Part shown: positions 23,801 to 35,041 of the stretch, one piece after another
Layout: every line of letters starts with the position of its first letter
Numbering within the stretch: the stretch's first letter is position 1
NCBI RefSeq assembly: GCF_030272615.1
Contig: NC_081410.1
Location: 188,142,119 to 188,206,118, forward strand
DNA from: Cryptomeria japonica
Lineage: Eukaryota > Streptophyta > Pinopsida > Cupressales > Cupressaceae
Length of the DNA: 64,000 nt
Direction of reading: 5' to 3'
Translations under genes and position numbers: made by a program
The notes under the pieces: model-generated
Seen by the model: the letters and a program-made list of their open reading frames with translations, nothing else
Told to the model about the DNA's origin: nothing
Databases searched by the model: none

Positions 23801-25025
23801 TTTTATCAAAAAACCTTGTTGTCTCGGAGGCAACATCATTCGGTTCAGATAGGATGGAACCCTGGCAGTTCTTAATTTTTGAAATTCGATTGACCCATCT
23901 CCTCTATTTAGTGCTATTGTGGAAGAACTTAGTATTTTAGTCACCATCACTCAACCAAGTCTCCCTTGATTTTTGTTTCCAAAAGATCTCTTCATTTGAG
24001 AGTATCTTTTCATATTCAAAGAGTAGAGCCTTTTCTTTGAGGAAGAGATGCTCATCCATCCCCTTCTCAAGAATTTCAATGTTAACATTCTTAAGATCAT
24101 TTTCTATTAGGAGTTTTTTATCGAAAATATTTCCAAAATTAGTCCTATTCCATTCTAAGAGCTTCCTTTTGATAAGCTTTAACTTGCTTGTGATAATAAA
24201 CATCTTCGAACCAAAGAAAATAGAGCTTCTCCACCAGTTCTCAATTAAGTTTAAAAAGTTATCATCTCTGAACCACATGCTCTCAAATTTGAAGGGACAT
24301 TTTTTAGGGGAGTGGTCAGATAATAAGGTTAGTTGGAGTGGGAAATGGTCAAATCCTACTAAAGGGAGGGGTTCTGCATTCAAGGTAAAGTTAAGCTCCG
24401 AGAGCCCTCCATGGATAAATAACCTATCTAGTTTCTTAGCAATGTTATAGAAACCAAGCCTTCTATTGTTCCAGGTGAAGGCATTATCTACCATCTGGAT
24501 TTCCAACAGGGAGTTCCTATTGATCCAATGATTGAAATCTCCAGCCGCTGGAGGAAGTTTGTTACTACCTCCTCTTTTGTCTGCTGCCTTAGTGATAGCA
24601 TTGAAATCTCCCCCAATGATGCATACATCATTTGGGAAACTTCTAAGGAAAGACTCCAGTTCCATCCACACCCTAGCCTTTTCCCTATTTTGGATAGGAC
24701 CGTAAACATTAATCAATTTGAATCTTAGGTTATTCTTAAAAATTACTACTTCTCCTCCCATCCGATTTTTCTAAATCTCTGAAGGCGTAAAGGTGATGAA
24801 TCTAGAGTCCCAAATGATGGCTAAGCCCCTAGAGGACCCTGTAGCAGGGGAGTGCATTAGCTGTCTAACACCTAGTTTTTTCTCGAAAAGGGCTATCTCA
24901 GAGGAGTTCATTTTAGTTTCTTGGATTAACATTATATCTGGTTTAGAATCAGAGATGTAGCACTTTAAGATGCGTTGTTTGTTAGGGGCATTCAGACCCC
25001 TAACAATCCATGTTATGATTTTCAT
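20825..25025 (-). pseudogene. LINE ORF2 (endonuclease, reverse transcriptase, RNase H), inactivated
   Basis: Starts at the ATG at 25025, whose ATGA overlaps the ORF1 stop. The frame runs in phase through 24771, 23937, 22917, 22467 and 22044 to about 21399, broken only by stops; one frameshift precedes the RNase H frame (21235-20825). The endonuclease keeps QETK and GGDFN motifs, but the opening motif reads WIVRG where Asn is usual after Trp. Reverse transcriptase keeps GPDG, LDISKAYDKVDW and QGDPMS motifs and has FVDD at the active site (24000-22900). RNase H keeps FDGAS, VEL, GDS and a late DELAN (21235-20850). This is the machinery for target-primed reverse transcription; it cannot be expressed intact. 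Confidence 0.9.
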
Positions 25026-27166
25026 GGCTCTATGGGGAGGAACTTCCCCTCTCCTGCATTAAAAAGAGTAGATATTTTAGACTGACCCTTGGCTTCTCCA
25101 TCCTTTGATCTTAGTTTAGCAAGGGATCTCCTACCTCTTCTCTTACTATGTTAAGCACAGTCAGGAGAGTTTTTGCTTCTATCAGAGCTGAGAATGCCTA
25201 GAGTATTCGGGTTATCATTTTCTAAGTTATCTAATGCTACAAAGATTTCATCTGTTTCTAAGTCAACTCTAGTAACATCCCCTAGATTTTTGACAAGGAA
25301 ATCCCTTTGTCTTTCCAACTCCTCATCATTACAGATTTCATCAATCAATTGATCCATGAGATCGTTTACTACTTCTTCCCCTACAAATTTGGCAATGCTA
25401 TTAACTTCCCTAGCAACTCAATCACTCTCAGATTCTGCAATTGAATCCAAAACAACCATCACAGATGGAGGATGAACCTCTGACCCCTCAAAGGTGTCAG
25501 ATCTTGAGACTTGAGAGATTGGTTGGCCCTACTCAGGTGCCATTCCTGGATTCAGGGGAGGCCTATCCCTCTCTGAATGCTCAGAGGAGGTGGGTTCCAT
25601 TAAAGGGGAAGACCTCAAAAGACTTAGCCTCTCTGGTGGAATGAGAGAGCTAGATGATGGCAAATTATTCAATCCGAGTTGTTCTTTCTGAGGGAGCACC
25701 TCACTGATTTCACCTTCTTCCAGGTCTCGATCCCGAAGTGATGAGTCAACTATAGGTGGACTAATAGTTGGCAATGGAGGAAGAGGTGGGCAAGATATCA
25801 TAACAGGGGAGCTGTGAGGACATAAATCCATGCTAAGATGATTAGGGTTGATATTAAACGTATAGCCTTCGAAGGTAAAACCCCCCCCTGCCATAAATCT
25901 GAATGGGGTGCCATTAGATTTGAGGACCGATTCGAAGTAAGGTTTCTCAGAGGGGATCTTCCTCGACGTAGAATCTTCGAAAGAGCCATTATAAAAGGGC
26001 AATTCTAGGGTTAAGCATAAATGGTCGCATTTCACTATTATGGGCTCTAAAGATTTAATGTTAATATTCATATTAACAATCAAAAGCTGATTAAAGAAGC
26101 TTAGGGCTGATTTCTTAACTTCTACAAATTTGCCTATTTTGTTACCTATTATTCTTAAGAACTCATTATTTCGCAATTCTACAGGGAATTTATCAAGTGA
26201 AATTGCTCTGTTAACCATGCAGGAATTAAGTTGGGATGGAAGAAAGAGGGGTTTCCATTCCCAGCAATCAAACCCTAGATCTTTGAATGTTAATATGTCC
26301 CCGTTTAGAAAAGAACTTCTCAAACTCTAATTACCAAATTCAATAGCTAAGAAATTATCAAGAAGGATATCAATTTTTACCTGGTTATTGAGAGAAGCTG
26401 ACACCGAATTAGCAATTTGATCAGATGGGATCCCCCAACCTTTGCACTGAGAAAAGAGCATTCGGTCGTTGCAATGCATTTGATACCTAATCTTAGTATG
26501 GGTATCAATTTCTATGACCAACCCATTAGGATTAGCTGGAGGATTTGAAGGTGAATTCAGCTTAGGATGCTTAGCATCCTTTAAATTGTGATACTTTGTT
26601 AGGGTTTGATTGTTGATTTCTAACACAGAGCTATCCTCTTTGGTTGATGGACGCTTTGATTGGACACCCTTAAAATGTTTGTCCACTGCTGAATTCTAAT
26701 GGTGTTGTAGTGAATGACTAGCAAGGGTTTCCATGCCCCTCAAAAACTTTGTTGTAAATTTCCGCCGAAGAGTGCTTCCCCGGTTAAAGGTTCTGTCTTT
26801 ATGGGTAGGTTTTAAAAAACCCTTTTCCGAATAATACAGAGGACGGCGGTCATGGCATATTGGCTGACGATTTGGCCCACTAGCTGGGCATTTGGGTTGC
26901 TTGTGTCCTACCTTCTGCCACTTCCAGTCGTCAATGAATGGAGGAGGGGGAGCCCTTCTCATCTCTATCAGTGAATATTTGGTTTTTGCGAAGAAGGTCT
27001 GTTGTTCGTGAGTTTTCGTTGCTGCAGAGCTAAGGCCATCTTCCTAGTGACTGCTAGCAAGAACAGAAAATCTGTTCCCGGAGCCTAGAAAGTTGCCATA
27101 CGGAGATCTTGAAAGCAGATTAGATGTCGCATAGATATTGCGACAGTTTTTTGCTTGCGGAGCCAT
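25022..27166 (-). pseudogene. LINE ORF1 (nucleic-acid-binding protein), inactivated
   Basis: One frame of 715 codons from the ATG at 27166 (MAPQAKNCRN) to the TGA at 25024-25022. It is broken by in-frame stops near 27050, 26694, 26325, 25529, 25421 and 25151, with no frameshift seen. The middle part, about 26320-25900, with NSCMVNRAISLDKFPVELR and KCDHLCLTLELPF, resembles the DUF4283-type RNA-binding fold common in plant LINE ORF1. The C-terminus is acidic and then basic (SKRRGRRSLAKLRSK), possibly a nuclear targeting or RNA-binding tail. No zinc knuckle was found. Confidence 0.8.
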
Positions 27167-27200
27167 TATATCATAATGTTATCATTCTCAATCTTAAAGT

Positions 27201-27810
27201 AAATATTTATTTATTTAAAACATAAAAATATAGACATTAACTTAAAAACCATCAAATAAATTACAAATAATTATCTCATTTTGATGACAATAATTATCAC
27301 TATTTTCATCATATTCAAAATATATTTTAATAAATACATATGCATTTAATATAATTTTTTGATTATATCTTAAAAATTATACATTAAAAGAATCAAGATA
27401 ATCAAGTTTTTATATACATTTCACAGATTAAAACATAATTATATAAAAATGATGACATTTATTTTATTCCAATATTTTTAATCATTCCTTAATACTAAAC
27501 TTAAAGTTTTTTTTTATTATGACTTATATAACTAAAAATTTTACCAACTCATAAATTTAACTTTAATATAAATTTAAAATAATATTAATTATATATGCAA
27601 TAATATGAATAGAAGATTGTCATAGTATAAATATGTTTACTAAATTATATAATATAAAAATTCATCATAACAATAAATATTACATACCACCAAAGTTTTG
27701 CTTTATCAAATTTTCTTCTCAACGTCTCTCTTTGCACTCAACTTTAATATAATATTTTTCTTACTATATAAAAATACAAAACAATATAAATAAAAGAATT
27801 ACTCATAATT
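27201..27810 (+). repeat. AT-rich block A, paralogous to 31900-32465
   Basis: Shares, in the same order, TGACAATAATTATCA, an AATCAAGATAAT stretch, TTTAATATAAATTTAAAATAA-like runs and CTCAACTTTAATATAAT with block A'. It lies immediately 3' of the NLR coding region and begins at the LINE insertion point. Confidence 0.65.
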
Positions 27811-27848
27811 GAGGTTAATATAAGGATTGTGGGCTTTGATTTGCACTT

Positions 27849-30434
27849 TTATACCACTTCTTTCAGTTTAGAACACGACAGAATCTCCAACTTCTCGAGG
27901 CATGCCATGCCTCCCTCCTCCAATTCTGAGAACTCCTCTAATTGATAGAATTCTTCAATTCTGAAGAAGCGGAGGCGTGGAAACCCCCCGGACTTTCCAA
28001 ACGCCTTTGGCAATTCTCTGCACCTCCCATTCCCTTTCAAGTACAACAAGACTAGATTAGGCAGTCTTTGTAACTCCGGATAATCACTACATTCACACTC
28101 TAGTAATTGCAATTCCCTCAAATTTGCCAAATCACATGTCCAACTTGGCACTGCAAACTTTGCTAGTCGAAGACTTTCCAGATGTTTCATTGCTCTCATA
28201 TTCTCCGGAATATGCGGTAGATCGATTTCTGACCCAACTGGCAATATTCTACTTTTGACTAGCAGACGACGCATCTTCACCAGGTTCGCAAGGATCCCCA
28301 TCGTCTTCAATTCCACCTCATTCTGAATAGATAACCATAGTTCCTGAAGCTGAGTCATATTGCCCAAATCCTCTAACCTCATCAATTCTTCCCCTTCTTG
28401 TATGGAGTTGGACAGCTGCAACGGCCATGTTCGCAGTGTTCTCAGAGAGCCCAGCTTTGATATTCCCTTCGGGATGCAGCTAACAAACATGCATTCTAAA
28501 TGCTGAAGACATCTAAGGTCACTTATCCATGCTGGTAATCGCCGGCATCTCTCATGTAAAGCCAAAAACAAGAGGCTTTTCAGATGTCTCACGCACTTTG
28601 GAACCTCATAAATCCGTGTCTTTCTTAAGTTCAAGACTTTAAGAAGTTTCATCTTTCCAACGGACGCAGGCAATGTAGAGATGTTTGTGAAGCTCAAATC
28701 TAGAACGCGCAGTCCTCTCATAGCCATAAACAACTTTTCTGGAATGCTTGTAATCTCCTCATTTTGAGAGAGTGAGAATGTGCGGAGACAAAGAGGATGG
28801 GTCTCTGAGATGGCATTATCATCTACATCTTTCTTGGCCAGTAAAACCCGACACCAGGCAGTGCCATCACCATCACTTGTATTTGTAGAGGCTTCCTCAA
28901 CAGAAAGAGCACATTTATTTTCTTTCGATATGTGCATGGCCAAATCTAACAGCAAATCATGAATTTTGCAATGTTTTCTTAGCTCATAATAATCCTTCAA
29001 ATCTTCAGAAATCTCAAGCAGACACAGATTGGCAAGTTGTTGTAAAGAATCCCATGCCACATCCAATTGGTCCTCTCCTGCAGGGATAAATCCTTCTCCA
29101 ATCCAAAGATTGACCAGATACTCAGGATCTATCTGCTCATCCTCAGGAAAGAAGGAAAGATATGCAAAGCAGGCTTTAAAGCGTGCGGGCAAAGAGTCAT
29201 AACTCAATTTCAGAATACCCATGATAGGGTCATCATTGTCACCAACAGAAATAATTACCTGTTCCAGCTGACGGAGCTTCAACTCCCATTTGTCGAGACT
29301 TTTGTTGGCTAGAGATGCTGCTATTGTTTTCACAGCCAGAGGCAAATTTCCACATTGCTTCACAATCTTACGACCCACCTCTTTTAGCAGCTGCTGCTGC
29401 GGCTCTATATTTTCCTCGAATCCTCCAAATGCATAAACACAAAAAAGCCTCCAACTCTCTTCATCTGACATATGTTTCATCTCATACATATGAGCATTCA
29501 AATTTGTAGAAACCACCTTGCTTCGTGTGGTAACCACAATTTTACATTGGCTATTAATGTTTCCACTTGGGAGGCCAAGTTTAGTTAAGAAGTCTTCTTC
29601 TCTGGAAGCCCTCCACACATCATCTAACACAACAAGACACCTTTTACCTTGCAAACTTTCATGAATCTTCTCTGCAGCTTTAGGTTCACTTAGTCTATCT
29701 AAACTTAAACCTAAGTCGGAGGCTATGTCACATTGCAGCTTTGAAATAGAATAGGACTGAGAAACTGAAAGCCATATGCATTTCTCGTACCTTTCTTTTG
29801 CCTTTTTGTAAACATTTTGAAGAAGATAGGTCTTGCCTATCCCGCCCATCCCAACCACAGCAATAACTGGAAAGGCTGGGTCATTCAACAAGCTGAGTAT
29901 GTCATCAACCTTGGACTCTATTCCCACTGGATGTGAATCGCTGGGCAGAAGACTAGACCTCTTCAAGTATTCTACAGCTGCAATTTGAGATGTACTGGGC
30001 ATTAATGCTTCATCTGCAGCCAAAACTGAACGATGTAGACTCAGCTGGTTGGCCCGTTCAGTAATAGATCTCATGCGACCCTTGATGTCTCTAATTTGCC
30101 GCCCTATTTTGTAACGAAAAATCCATTGACGATAACTCAACCCAAAGGATCGATCATACATAGATTGAATAGCACATTCTTCAAAGATGTCCTCTGCGCG
30201 CATGGCAATATAACGAATGTTCTCGAGCCATTGTTTGACATCATCCTTATGACTAGACTGGTGATCAGCATCTTGCAGAAAAGCCCTCACAGATCTGAGT
30301 TCCGCCTTCAACCATCTGAAATCCTTTCTTAAGTTCACCACCGGCTTTGCTGCTTCAGCTAATTTCTGAATGGCCATCTCAACAGCCATCTCACAAATCT
30401 TTCCGACAACAGCTCCTCCAATTACAGATTCCAT
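27849..30434 (-). CDS. Coiled-coil NB-ARC-LRR (CNL) disease-resistance-type protein
   Basis: An intracellular immune receptor of the STAND ATPase class, expected to sense pathogen effectors. An in-frame Met lies 18 codons upstream (30488). I chose 30434 because the product then starts MESVIGGAVVGK, as CC domains do, giving 861 aa and one exon. Residues below count from 30488. Coiled coil about 19-165 with an AEDIFEE motif at 99; P-loop GMGGIGKT at 213-220; kinase-2 LVVLDDVW at 285-292; RNBS-B KIVVTTRS at 316-323; GNLPL at 380-384; CFAYLSFFPED at 440-450; an MHD-site variant IHD at 509-511; then about 10-11 leucine-rich repeats to the end. All ATP-binding motifs are intact. No frameshift or stop is seen, so it may be functional. 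The LRR region is short, ending LKEVV. Confidence 0.93.
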   Translation of the reverse strand: MESVIGGAVVGKICEMAVEMAIQKLAEAAKPVVNLRKDFRWLKAELRSVRAFLQDADHQSSHKDDVKQWLENIRYIAMRAEDIFEECAIQSMYDRSFGLSYRQWIFRYKIGRQIRDIKGRMRSITERANQLSLHRSVLAADEALMPSTSQIAAVEYLKRSSLLPSDSHPVGIESKVDDILSLLNDPAFPVIAVVGMGGIGKTYLLQNVYKKAKERYEKCIWLSVSQSYSISKLQCDIASDLGLSLDRLSEPKAAEKIHESLQGKRCLVVLDDVWRASREEDFLTKLGLPSGNINSQCKIVVTTRSKVVSTNLNAHMYEMKHMSDEESWRLFCVYAFGGFEENIEPQQQLLKEVGRKIVKQCGNLPLAVKTIAASLANKSLDKWELKLRQLEQVIISVGDNDDPIMGILKLSYDSLPARFKACFAYLSFFPEDEQIDPEYLVNLWIGEGFIPAGEDQLDVAWDSLQQLANLCLLEISEDLKDYYELRKHCKIHDLLLDLAMHISKENKCALSVEEASTNTSDGDGTAWCRVLLAKKDVDDNAISETHPLCLRTFSLSQNEEITSIPEKLFMAMRGLRVLDLSFTNISTLPASVGKMKLLKVLNLRKTRIYEVPKCVRHLKSLLFLALHERCRRLPAWISDLRCLQHLECMFVSCIPKGISKLGSLRTLRTWPLQLSNSIQEGEELMRLEDLGNMTQLQELWLSIQNEVELKTMGILANLVKMRRLLVKSRILPVGSEIDLPHIPENMRAMKHLESLRLAKFAVPSWTCDLANLRELQLLECECSDYPELQRLPNLVLLYLKGNGRCRELPKAFGKSGGFPRLRFFRIEEFYQLEEFSELEEGGMACLEKLEILSCSKLKEVV

Positions 30435-30576
30435 TTTAAAAAATAAGAGTGAAGCTAAAATTCCTCTCTGAAGTTTCTTTGCGCACAAAATAAAGTCCCC
30501 AAAAGACTCAAGAAACTAGAATTGTCAACAACACCAAAAACAATACAGACTTGATAAGCTCATTTAAAAACCTGGC

Positions 30577-30583
30577 ATTTATA
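30577..30583 (-). promoter_or_regulatory. Possible TATA box of the NLR gene
   Basis: The minus strand reads TATAAAT about 145 bp upstream of the chosen ATG, a plausible core promoter position. The region between is A-rich and free of ATG-led frames of any length. Confidence 0.45.
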
Positions 30584-30639
30584 GCACCAACAATGGTTAA
30601 GGTGGAAGCTACTGGATTATTCTTTACTTGAAACAATGC

Positions 30640-30760
30640 TTTGCTTGCGACTTACGGATAGACTTTATTATATTCTTTAACCCGAATAAGATAAATGAGA
30701 GACAGACGGAAAAGCATAAAGAGTAAACAGAATATTGCCAGCTGCAGCAAAGTAGCATTA
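30640..30760 (-). promoter_or_regulatory. NLR upstream segment duplicated at 32470-32590
   Basis: A 26-base identical core (30667-30692, containing TTTAACCCGAATAAGAT) recurs at 32526-32551. Flanking similarity on both sides includes CTTTACTTGAAACAATGCTTT versus CTTTACTAGAAGAAATGCTTT. Confidence 0.6.
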
Positions 30761-30822
30761 CCTACATAAAATATATAATGGGGAAAAAATTATTTACATA
30801 AATATCAATTTTTTGAGTGGCC

Positions 30823-31078
30823 GTAATTTAAAGAGCATAAAGTAAAAGAGAGAATTTGAAGGGCCTGCAAATTTTGCAGAGAACTTGAATTATTGGACTG
30901 TAATGATTAAAGTAATTTAAAGAACATAAAGTAAAAGAGAGAATTTGAAGGGCCTACAAACTTGAATTATTGGACTGTAATAATTAAAGTAATTTAAAGA
31001 GCATAAAGTAAAAGAGATAATTTGAAGGGTCTACAAATTTTGGAGAAAATTTGAATTATTACATTGTAATAATTAAAG
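30823..31078. repeat. Three-copy tandem repeat (77-90 bp) upstream of the NLR
   Basis: Units start at 30823, 30912 and 30989, each with GTAATTTAAAGARCATAAAG and GAATTTGAAGGG. The middle unit has lost about 12 bp. It lies 390-640 bp upstream of the start codon, so it could affect promoter spacing. Confidence 0.85.
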
Positions 31079-31894
31079 CAAGGAATGCCATTCTAATGTA
31101 TTTTAAAGCAAACATACAAATTATAGAGACATTCTTTTCACTTTGATCAGTATGCTCATTATAATCAATTATGTTCTAGAACGTTGTATTCAAACAAAGC
31201 TTTCATGAATCAATTAACATTTTTTTTTTTTCAAAGCAAGGGAATAAAGAAAAGAAAAAGTTGTAAATCAAAGTCACAAAGAATTTATTTTCGATAGTAT
31301 AAATATTTTGTATTTATGAAAAAGCAAGATATCCAATTCTTAGGCCATAAGTAAAGGAGAAACCACTACACTGTATATTCTCAATAGTTTAGAGTATATT
31401 TATTTATTTTACAATTTTTTTATTGTCAATTATTATTTATATATCTTTTGATTTTTATTGTGATATTTATTGTATTTTTTACTAAGTGTGTCACCATATA
31501 ATTTAGTAACATTTTTTTGGAAATTTTAGAAATTTGAGTCTTTCAAAATAAGTTCTTAAAACAAATTATCAAAGTCAAAGTCAAAATTTCATATTTAGAT
31601 CCATTTATTAAGAGTCATGGTTCCAAGAAACTTATTTTTTTTAGAAAGAAGCGTTAACCTATAATTACAATGAGTATGAATTTATGTATAGAGATATTTC
31701 AAATAAGAAAAGAATTCAAGATTTAGATAAGAAAGCTAATCAAATTGTTCAAGAGAAGTTTCTAGTTGAAACATTACCATTGCCTTTCATGCTATGGTCC
31801 ATTCCCAAAATTTTGCATAGTGGCTAGCTGAATTAAGAGCAACACAAGGTAATTTTATCCATGAAATATTTTTCTCCAATTATTATATCCATAT
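31079..31894. other. AT-rich sequence with a dispersed repeat
   Basis: No gene. The part at about 31650-31890 (CCTATAATTACAATGAGTAT onward) resembles 38700-38930 in the same orientation over roughly 230 bp, so it is a piece of a dispersed, probably transposon-derived, repeat. Confidence 0.5.
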
Positions 31895-32590
31895 TAAAAA
31901 TTTACAAATATTTTCTTATTTAAAATAGAAAAATATAAGCATCCAATAAATAATAATTACTTTTTATAAATGACAATAATTATCATTTGTTTTGGTGAAT
32001 TTCAAATATTTTATTTTATATATATAAATAAAATTGTTGATTATATTTAAAAATTTATATATCTAAAAATCAAGATAATTGATAATTAAAATTTTCACAA
32101 TCATTTTACACTTTAAAACACAATTATATAAAATTTGATGATATGAATTTTATTTAAATAGTGCTACTTTTTAAGTTTCTTTAATTTAATTTAATACAAA
32201 CTCATTTCTAAATTTTTTATGTGACTATAATTTATACCAATTCATATATAAATTTAAATTTAATATAAATTCAAAATAACATTAAAAATAGAATAATAAA
32301 AATATAATTATTAAGTATCATAATATAACATTACATTAGAAGAATCATAGATTATCACAATTACATTGAAACAAACCTTCAACTTTATGCTGTTGTTCTT
32401 CTCAGCCAGTCTCCTCACCCTCAACTTTAATATAATTTAACTATTATAAAATCTTAAAACAATATTTATTTCAATATGCACTTTACTAGAAGAAATGCTT
32501 TTCTTGGGAGTTACGTATACACACTATTATATTCTTTAACCCGAATAAGATTATGGGCGACAGATGGCAAAGTAAAAGGGCTAAAGTAAT
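31895..32590. repeat. Block A' joined to an NLR-promoter-like segment, without a coding region
   Basis: 31900-32465 resembles the sequence 3' of the NLR (27201-27810). 32480-32590 resembles the sequence 5' of the NLR (30640-30760). Here the two are adjacent, with no NLR between them. The simplest reading is a tandem paralogue from which the coding region was deleted. Confidence 0.6.
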
Positions 32591-32864
32591 GCGAGTTACT
32601 GTGCGGCCGAAATTGAGGGCGAATTTCCGTACAAGATTTTATCTTTTTTGTGGAAAATATTACATTAATATAAATAATCTAGGTTAAATTATATATCTTT
32701 TCAATGGTCTAAAGATTATTCATTAACAGCAAGAAAGAAGTCTAGTTCTTTGTATAGGCGATTTGAAAAGAGCAACTAAGATTTAGGCAAAAGGAGGAAG
32801 AATTGTTTAGAAGTTCTTATCTAATATTAGTTATATTAGATATATAAAAACAAAATGTATTGTT
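32591..32864. other. Spacer with nothing recognised
   Basis: AT-rich; no open frame or repeat end seen. Confidence 0.4.
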
Positions 32865-33213
32865 CGTGATATTTCAAATCTACTGATTATGATAATGTTA
32901 AGAAATATTTTTTATTAATTTATGTTCATGATGCTATTACATTTATTGAATTCTAAATTTTTATTTGTCGAATTAATTATTAAATAGAATTAAAAAATTT
33001 AATATTTATATTTATTTTTTATTTTAAATAATTTAATAATATCTTAAATTTGAATTTTTTTTTTAATATTTTAATTTATTTAAAAACCGTTTGATTTCGA
33101 ACTGTGCAGGATTTATAAATATAGATGACACTCAGTTTTTAGAGACCAATGCAAATATTGCAAGCTGGCAAAATGTGTACATTTTTGCTTTTGTCGCCAC
33201 TCAATTTTTTTCA
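32865..33213 (+). repeat. 349-bp direct repeat, copy 1
   Basis: Nearly identical to 35042-35391. Starts CGTGATATTTCAAATC and ends CACTCAATTTTTTTCA in both copies. Confidence 0.9.
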
Positions 33214-34095
33214 CCATAAAACGTGTCAACCGGCTTGTCATTAAATTAATATTTTTCATAAATACTTTTAGTAGCACAACTTTTTTATTTTTTATTTTTA
33301 ATTATTCAATACTTATAGGAATAAAAATAAATGTTAATACTCCTTTCAATAATTTAATAATTAAAACTAAAAATTAAATTTGATGGATAATTATATTTAT
33401 TTAATTTAAATTGTTAATGTTATTTTTTAATTATTTTGAACAAATTTTATTTATTTTTTGTGATTTTATTATATGTTTTCTAATGATTTTAATATATTTT
33501 TATTGTGTTTAGTATTGCTTGAAAATATATTTTTTGATTATTTAAATATTATAAAGAAAATACAATTAACTTAAATAATAGAATTGGGTAAATTTGTAAC
33601 AATGTTAATTTCAAGAAACTAAAATAAAAAAATAATATATTTAATTCTTATAACTATTTAAACTTGCAGGAGATTTCATTTAATTATAATATTATATTTA
33701 TATAAGCTTTATTGAAATATTATTTTTTATTTTATAGATTTCAATAATTATTATATTATAAAATATAGAAATAATTATATATATGAAAACTTTCATAATA
33801 TTATTTAAAAAAATATTAAATAAAAAATATTTTTAATTTGAGGCAATGATCATTTTTACACATTCACATTTATATTCTTTTCATGATTTTGTCATAAAAG
33901 AATTGTGATAGTGAAATATATAATTCTTTATTTATTTTTTGTTGGAAAAAGAAATAAGACTTAAATATGATGGGCATGCAATATTTAATATGTGAAACAC
34001 ACTCAAAATTTAGAAGGAAAGGTTGTATAGATATTATAAAAATATAAAATAATAATTTTATAAAGTATTCAAAATTTGTCTCACAAATAACATTG

Positions 34096-34133
<38 letters not shown>

Positions 34134-35041
34134 AAAGTTATATCTTTTTATTATTAGTACTTGTCGTTAGGCAATACTATTGTAATGAAAATTCATTTGT
34201 TGTGCTTATATGGTTATTAAAAAAAATTATTTAGACCAATAAAAAGCAATTATTTTTCTTTCTTTAAAATTTTTTAATTTATTTTATAGTATAGATGCAC
34301 ATTTGTTAACATTATAATTTACAAAAATTATTTTTGTTGCAAACTAATATCGTTTTGCCTCTTATAGGCGGGTTTCTCGGAACAAAGCATAATCTCAAAA
34401 ACTCAAAATAACATTTATCATATCAATAAAAATTAACACAAGGAACACACGAGTGGTAATTACATATTTTCTTCACTACTAAAAACTTTCACATATCATA
34501 ACTAAAATATAGTTATTAATATGTTATTCATGAAATATTTTATAATTATAGATATTATTGTTTTAAAATCCCCCAAACTTTGCATGTATCATGACAAAGT
34601 TTATAATATAGATAAAAAAAGATAGGTCTCAATGCGATAACAAATTGTATAAATAATATAAAAAAAAAAATTAAATTAAAAATATATTAGTTACAATTAA
34701 TAAATTACTATTTAAACTACAAATTAACAAAAAATAATAATATAAAACAAAATAAATTAAATTTAAGAATATATTAGTTACAATTAATAAATTACTATTT
34801 CAACTACAAATTAACAAGGCAAGTACTCGCCACTATGTGGCACTTGTTTATTTTATTTTCTATATACTTTTTAAAACGTCTTATTATTTAAATAAATAAA
34901 ATAAAGAAATAATTTAATTTTATGTAAATAACTTTTTGGATATATATTTTATTTCTATTTTTATAACGTAAATTTATTTTTAAAACAATATTATAATTAC
35001 ATTTATTTTATTTATTATATTCTATAATAATGAGTGCAATA
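33214..35041. other. AT-rich spacer between the two direct repeats
   Basis: About 1.83 kb with no coding frame. A (TA)n run lies at about 34100-34130. Another pair of near-identical stretches with TTAGTTACAATTAATAAATTACTATTT occurs at about 34688-34730 and 34768-34810. Confidence 0.45.

Larger units (their letters stand above)
17391..27200 (-). mobile_element. Dead L1-type LINE, about 9.8 kb
   Basis: On the minus strand: a 5' end at about 27200, ORF1 (27166-25022), ORF2 with endonuclease, reverse transcriptase, zinc-finger-like region and RNase H (25025-20825), a very long 3' region and a short A-rich tail. The tail reads CCAATCAAAAAAATAA in element orientation, opposite 17391-17406. A 12-bp AT-rich duplication flanks it. 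Length is well above the roughly 6-7 kb usual for plant L1 elements, because 3.4 kb follow the RNase H stop, including an 875-bp tandem array. Either the array is part of this LINE's 3' UTR or a second insertion sits there. Confidence 0.7.

Noticed and set aside
23380-24450. Plus-strand frames of 186 and 137 codons opposite LINE ORF2
   Set aside because: Antisense shadows of the endonuclease/reverse transcriptase frame, with no independent features.
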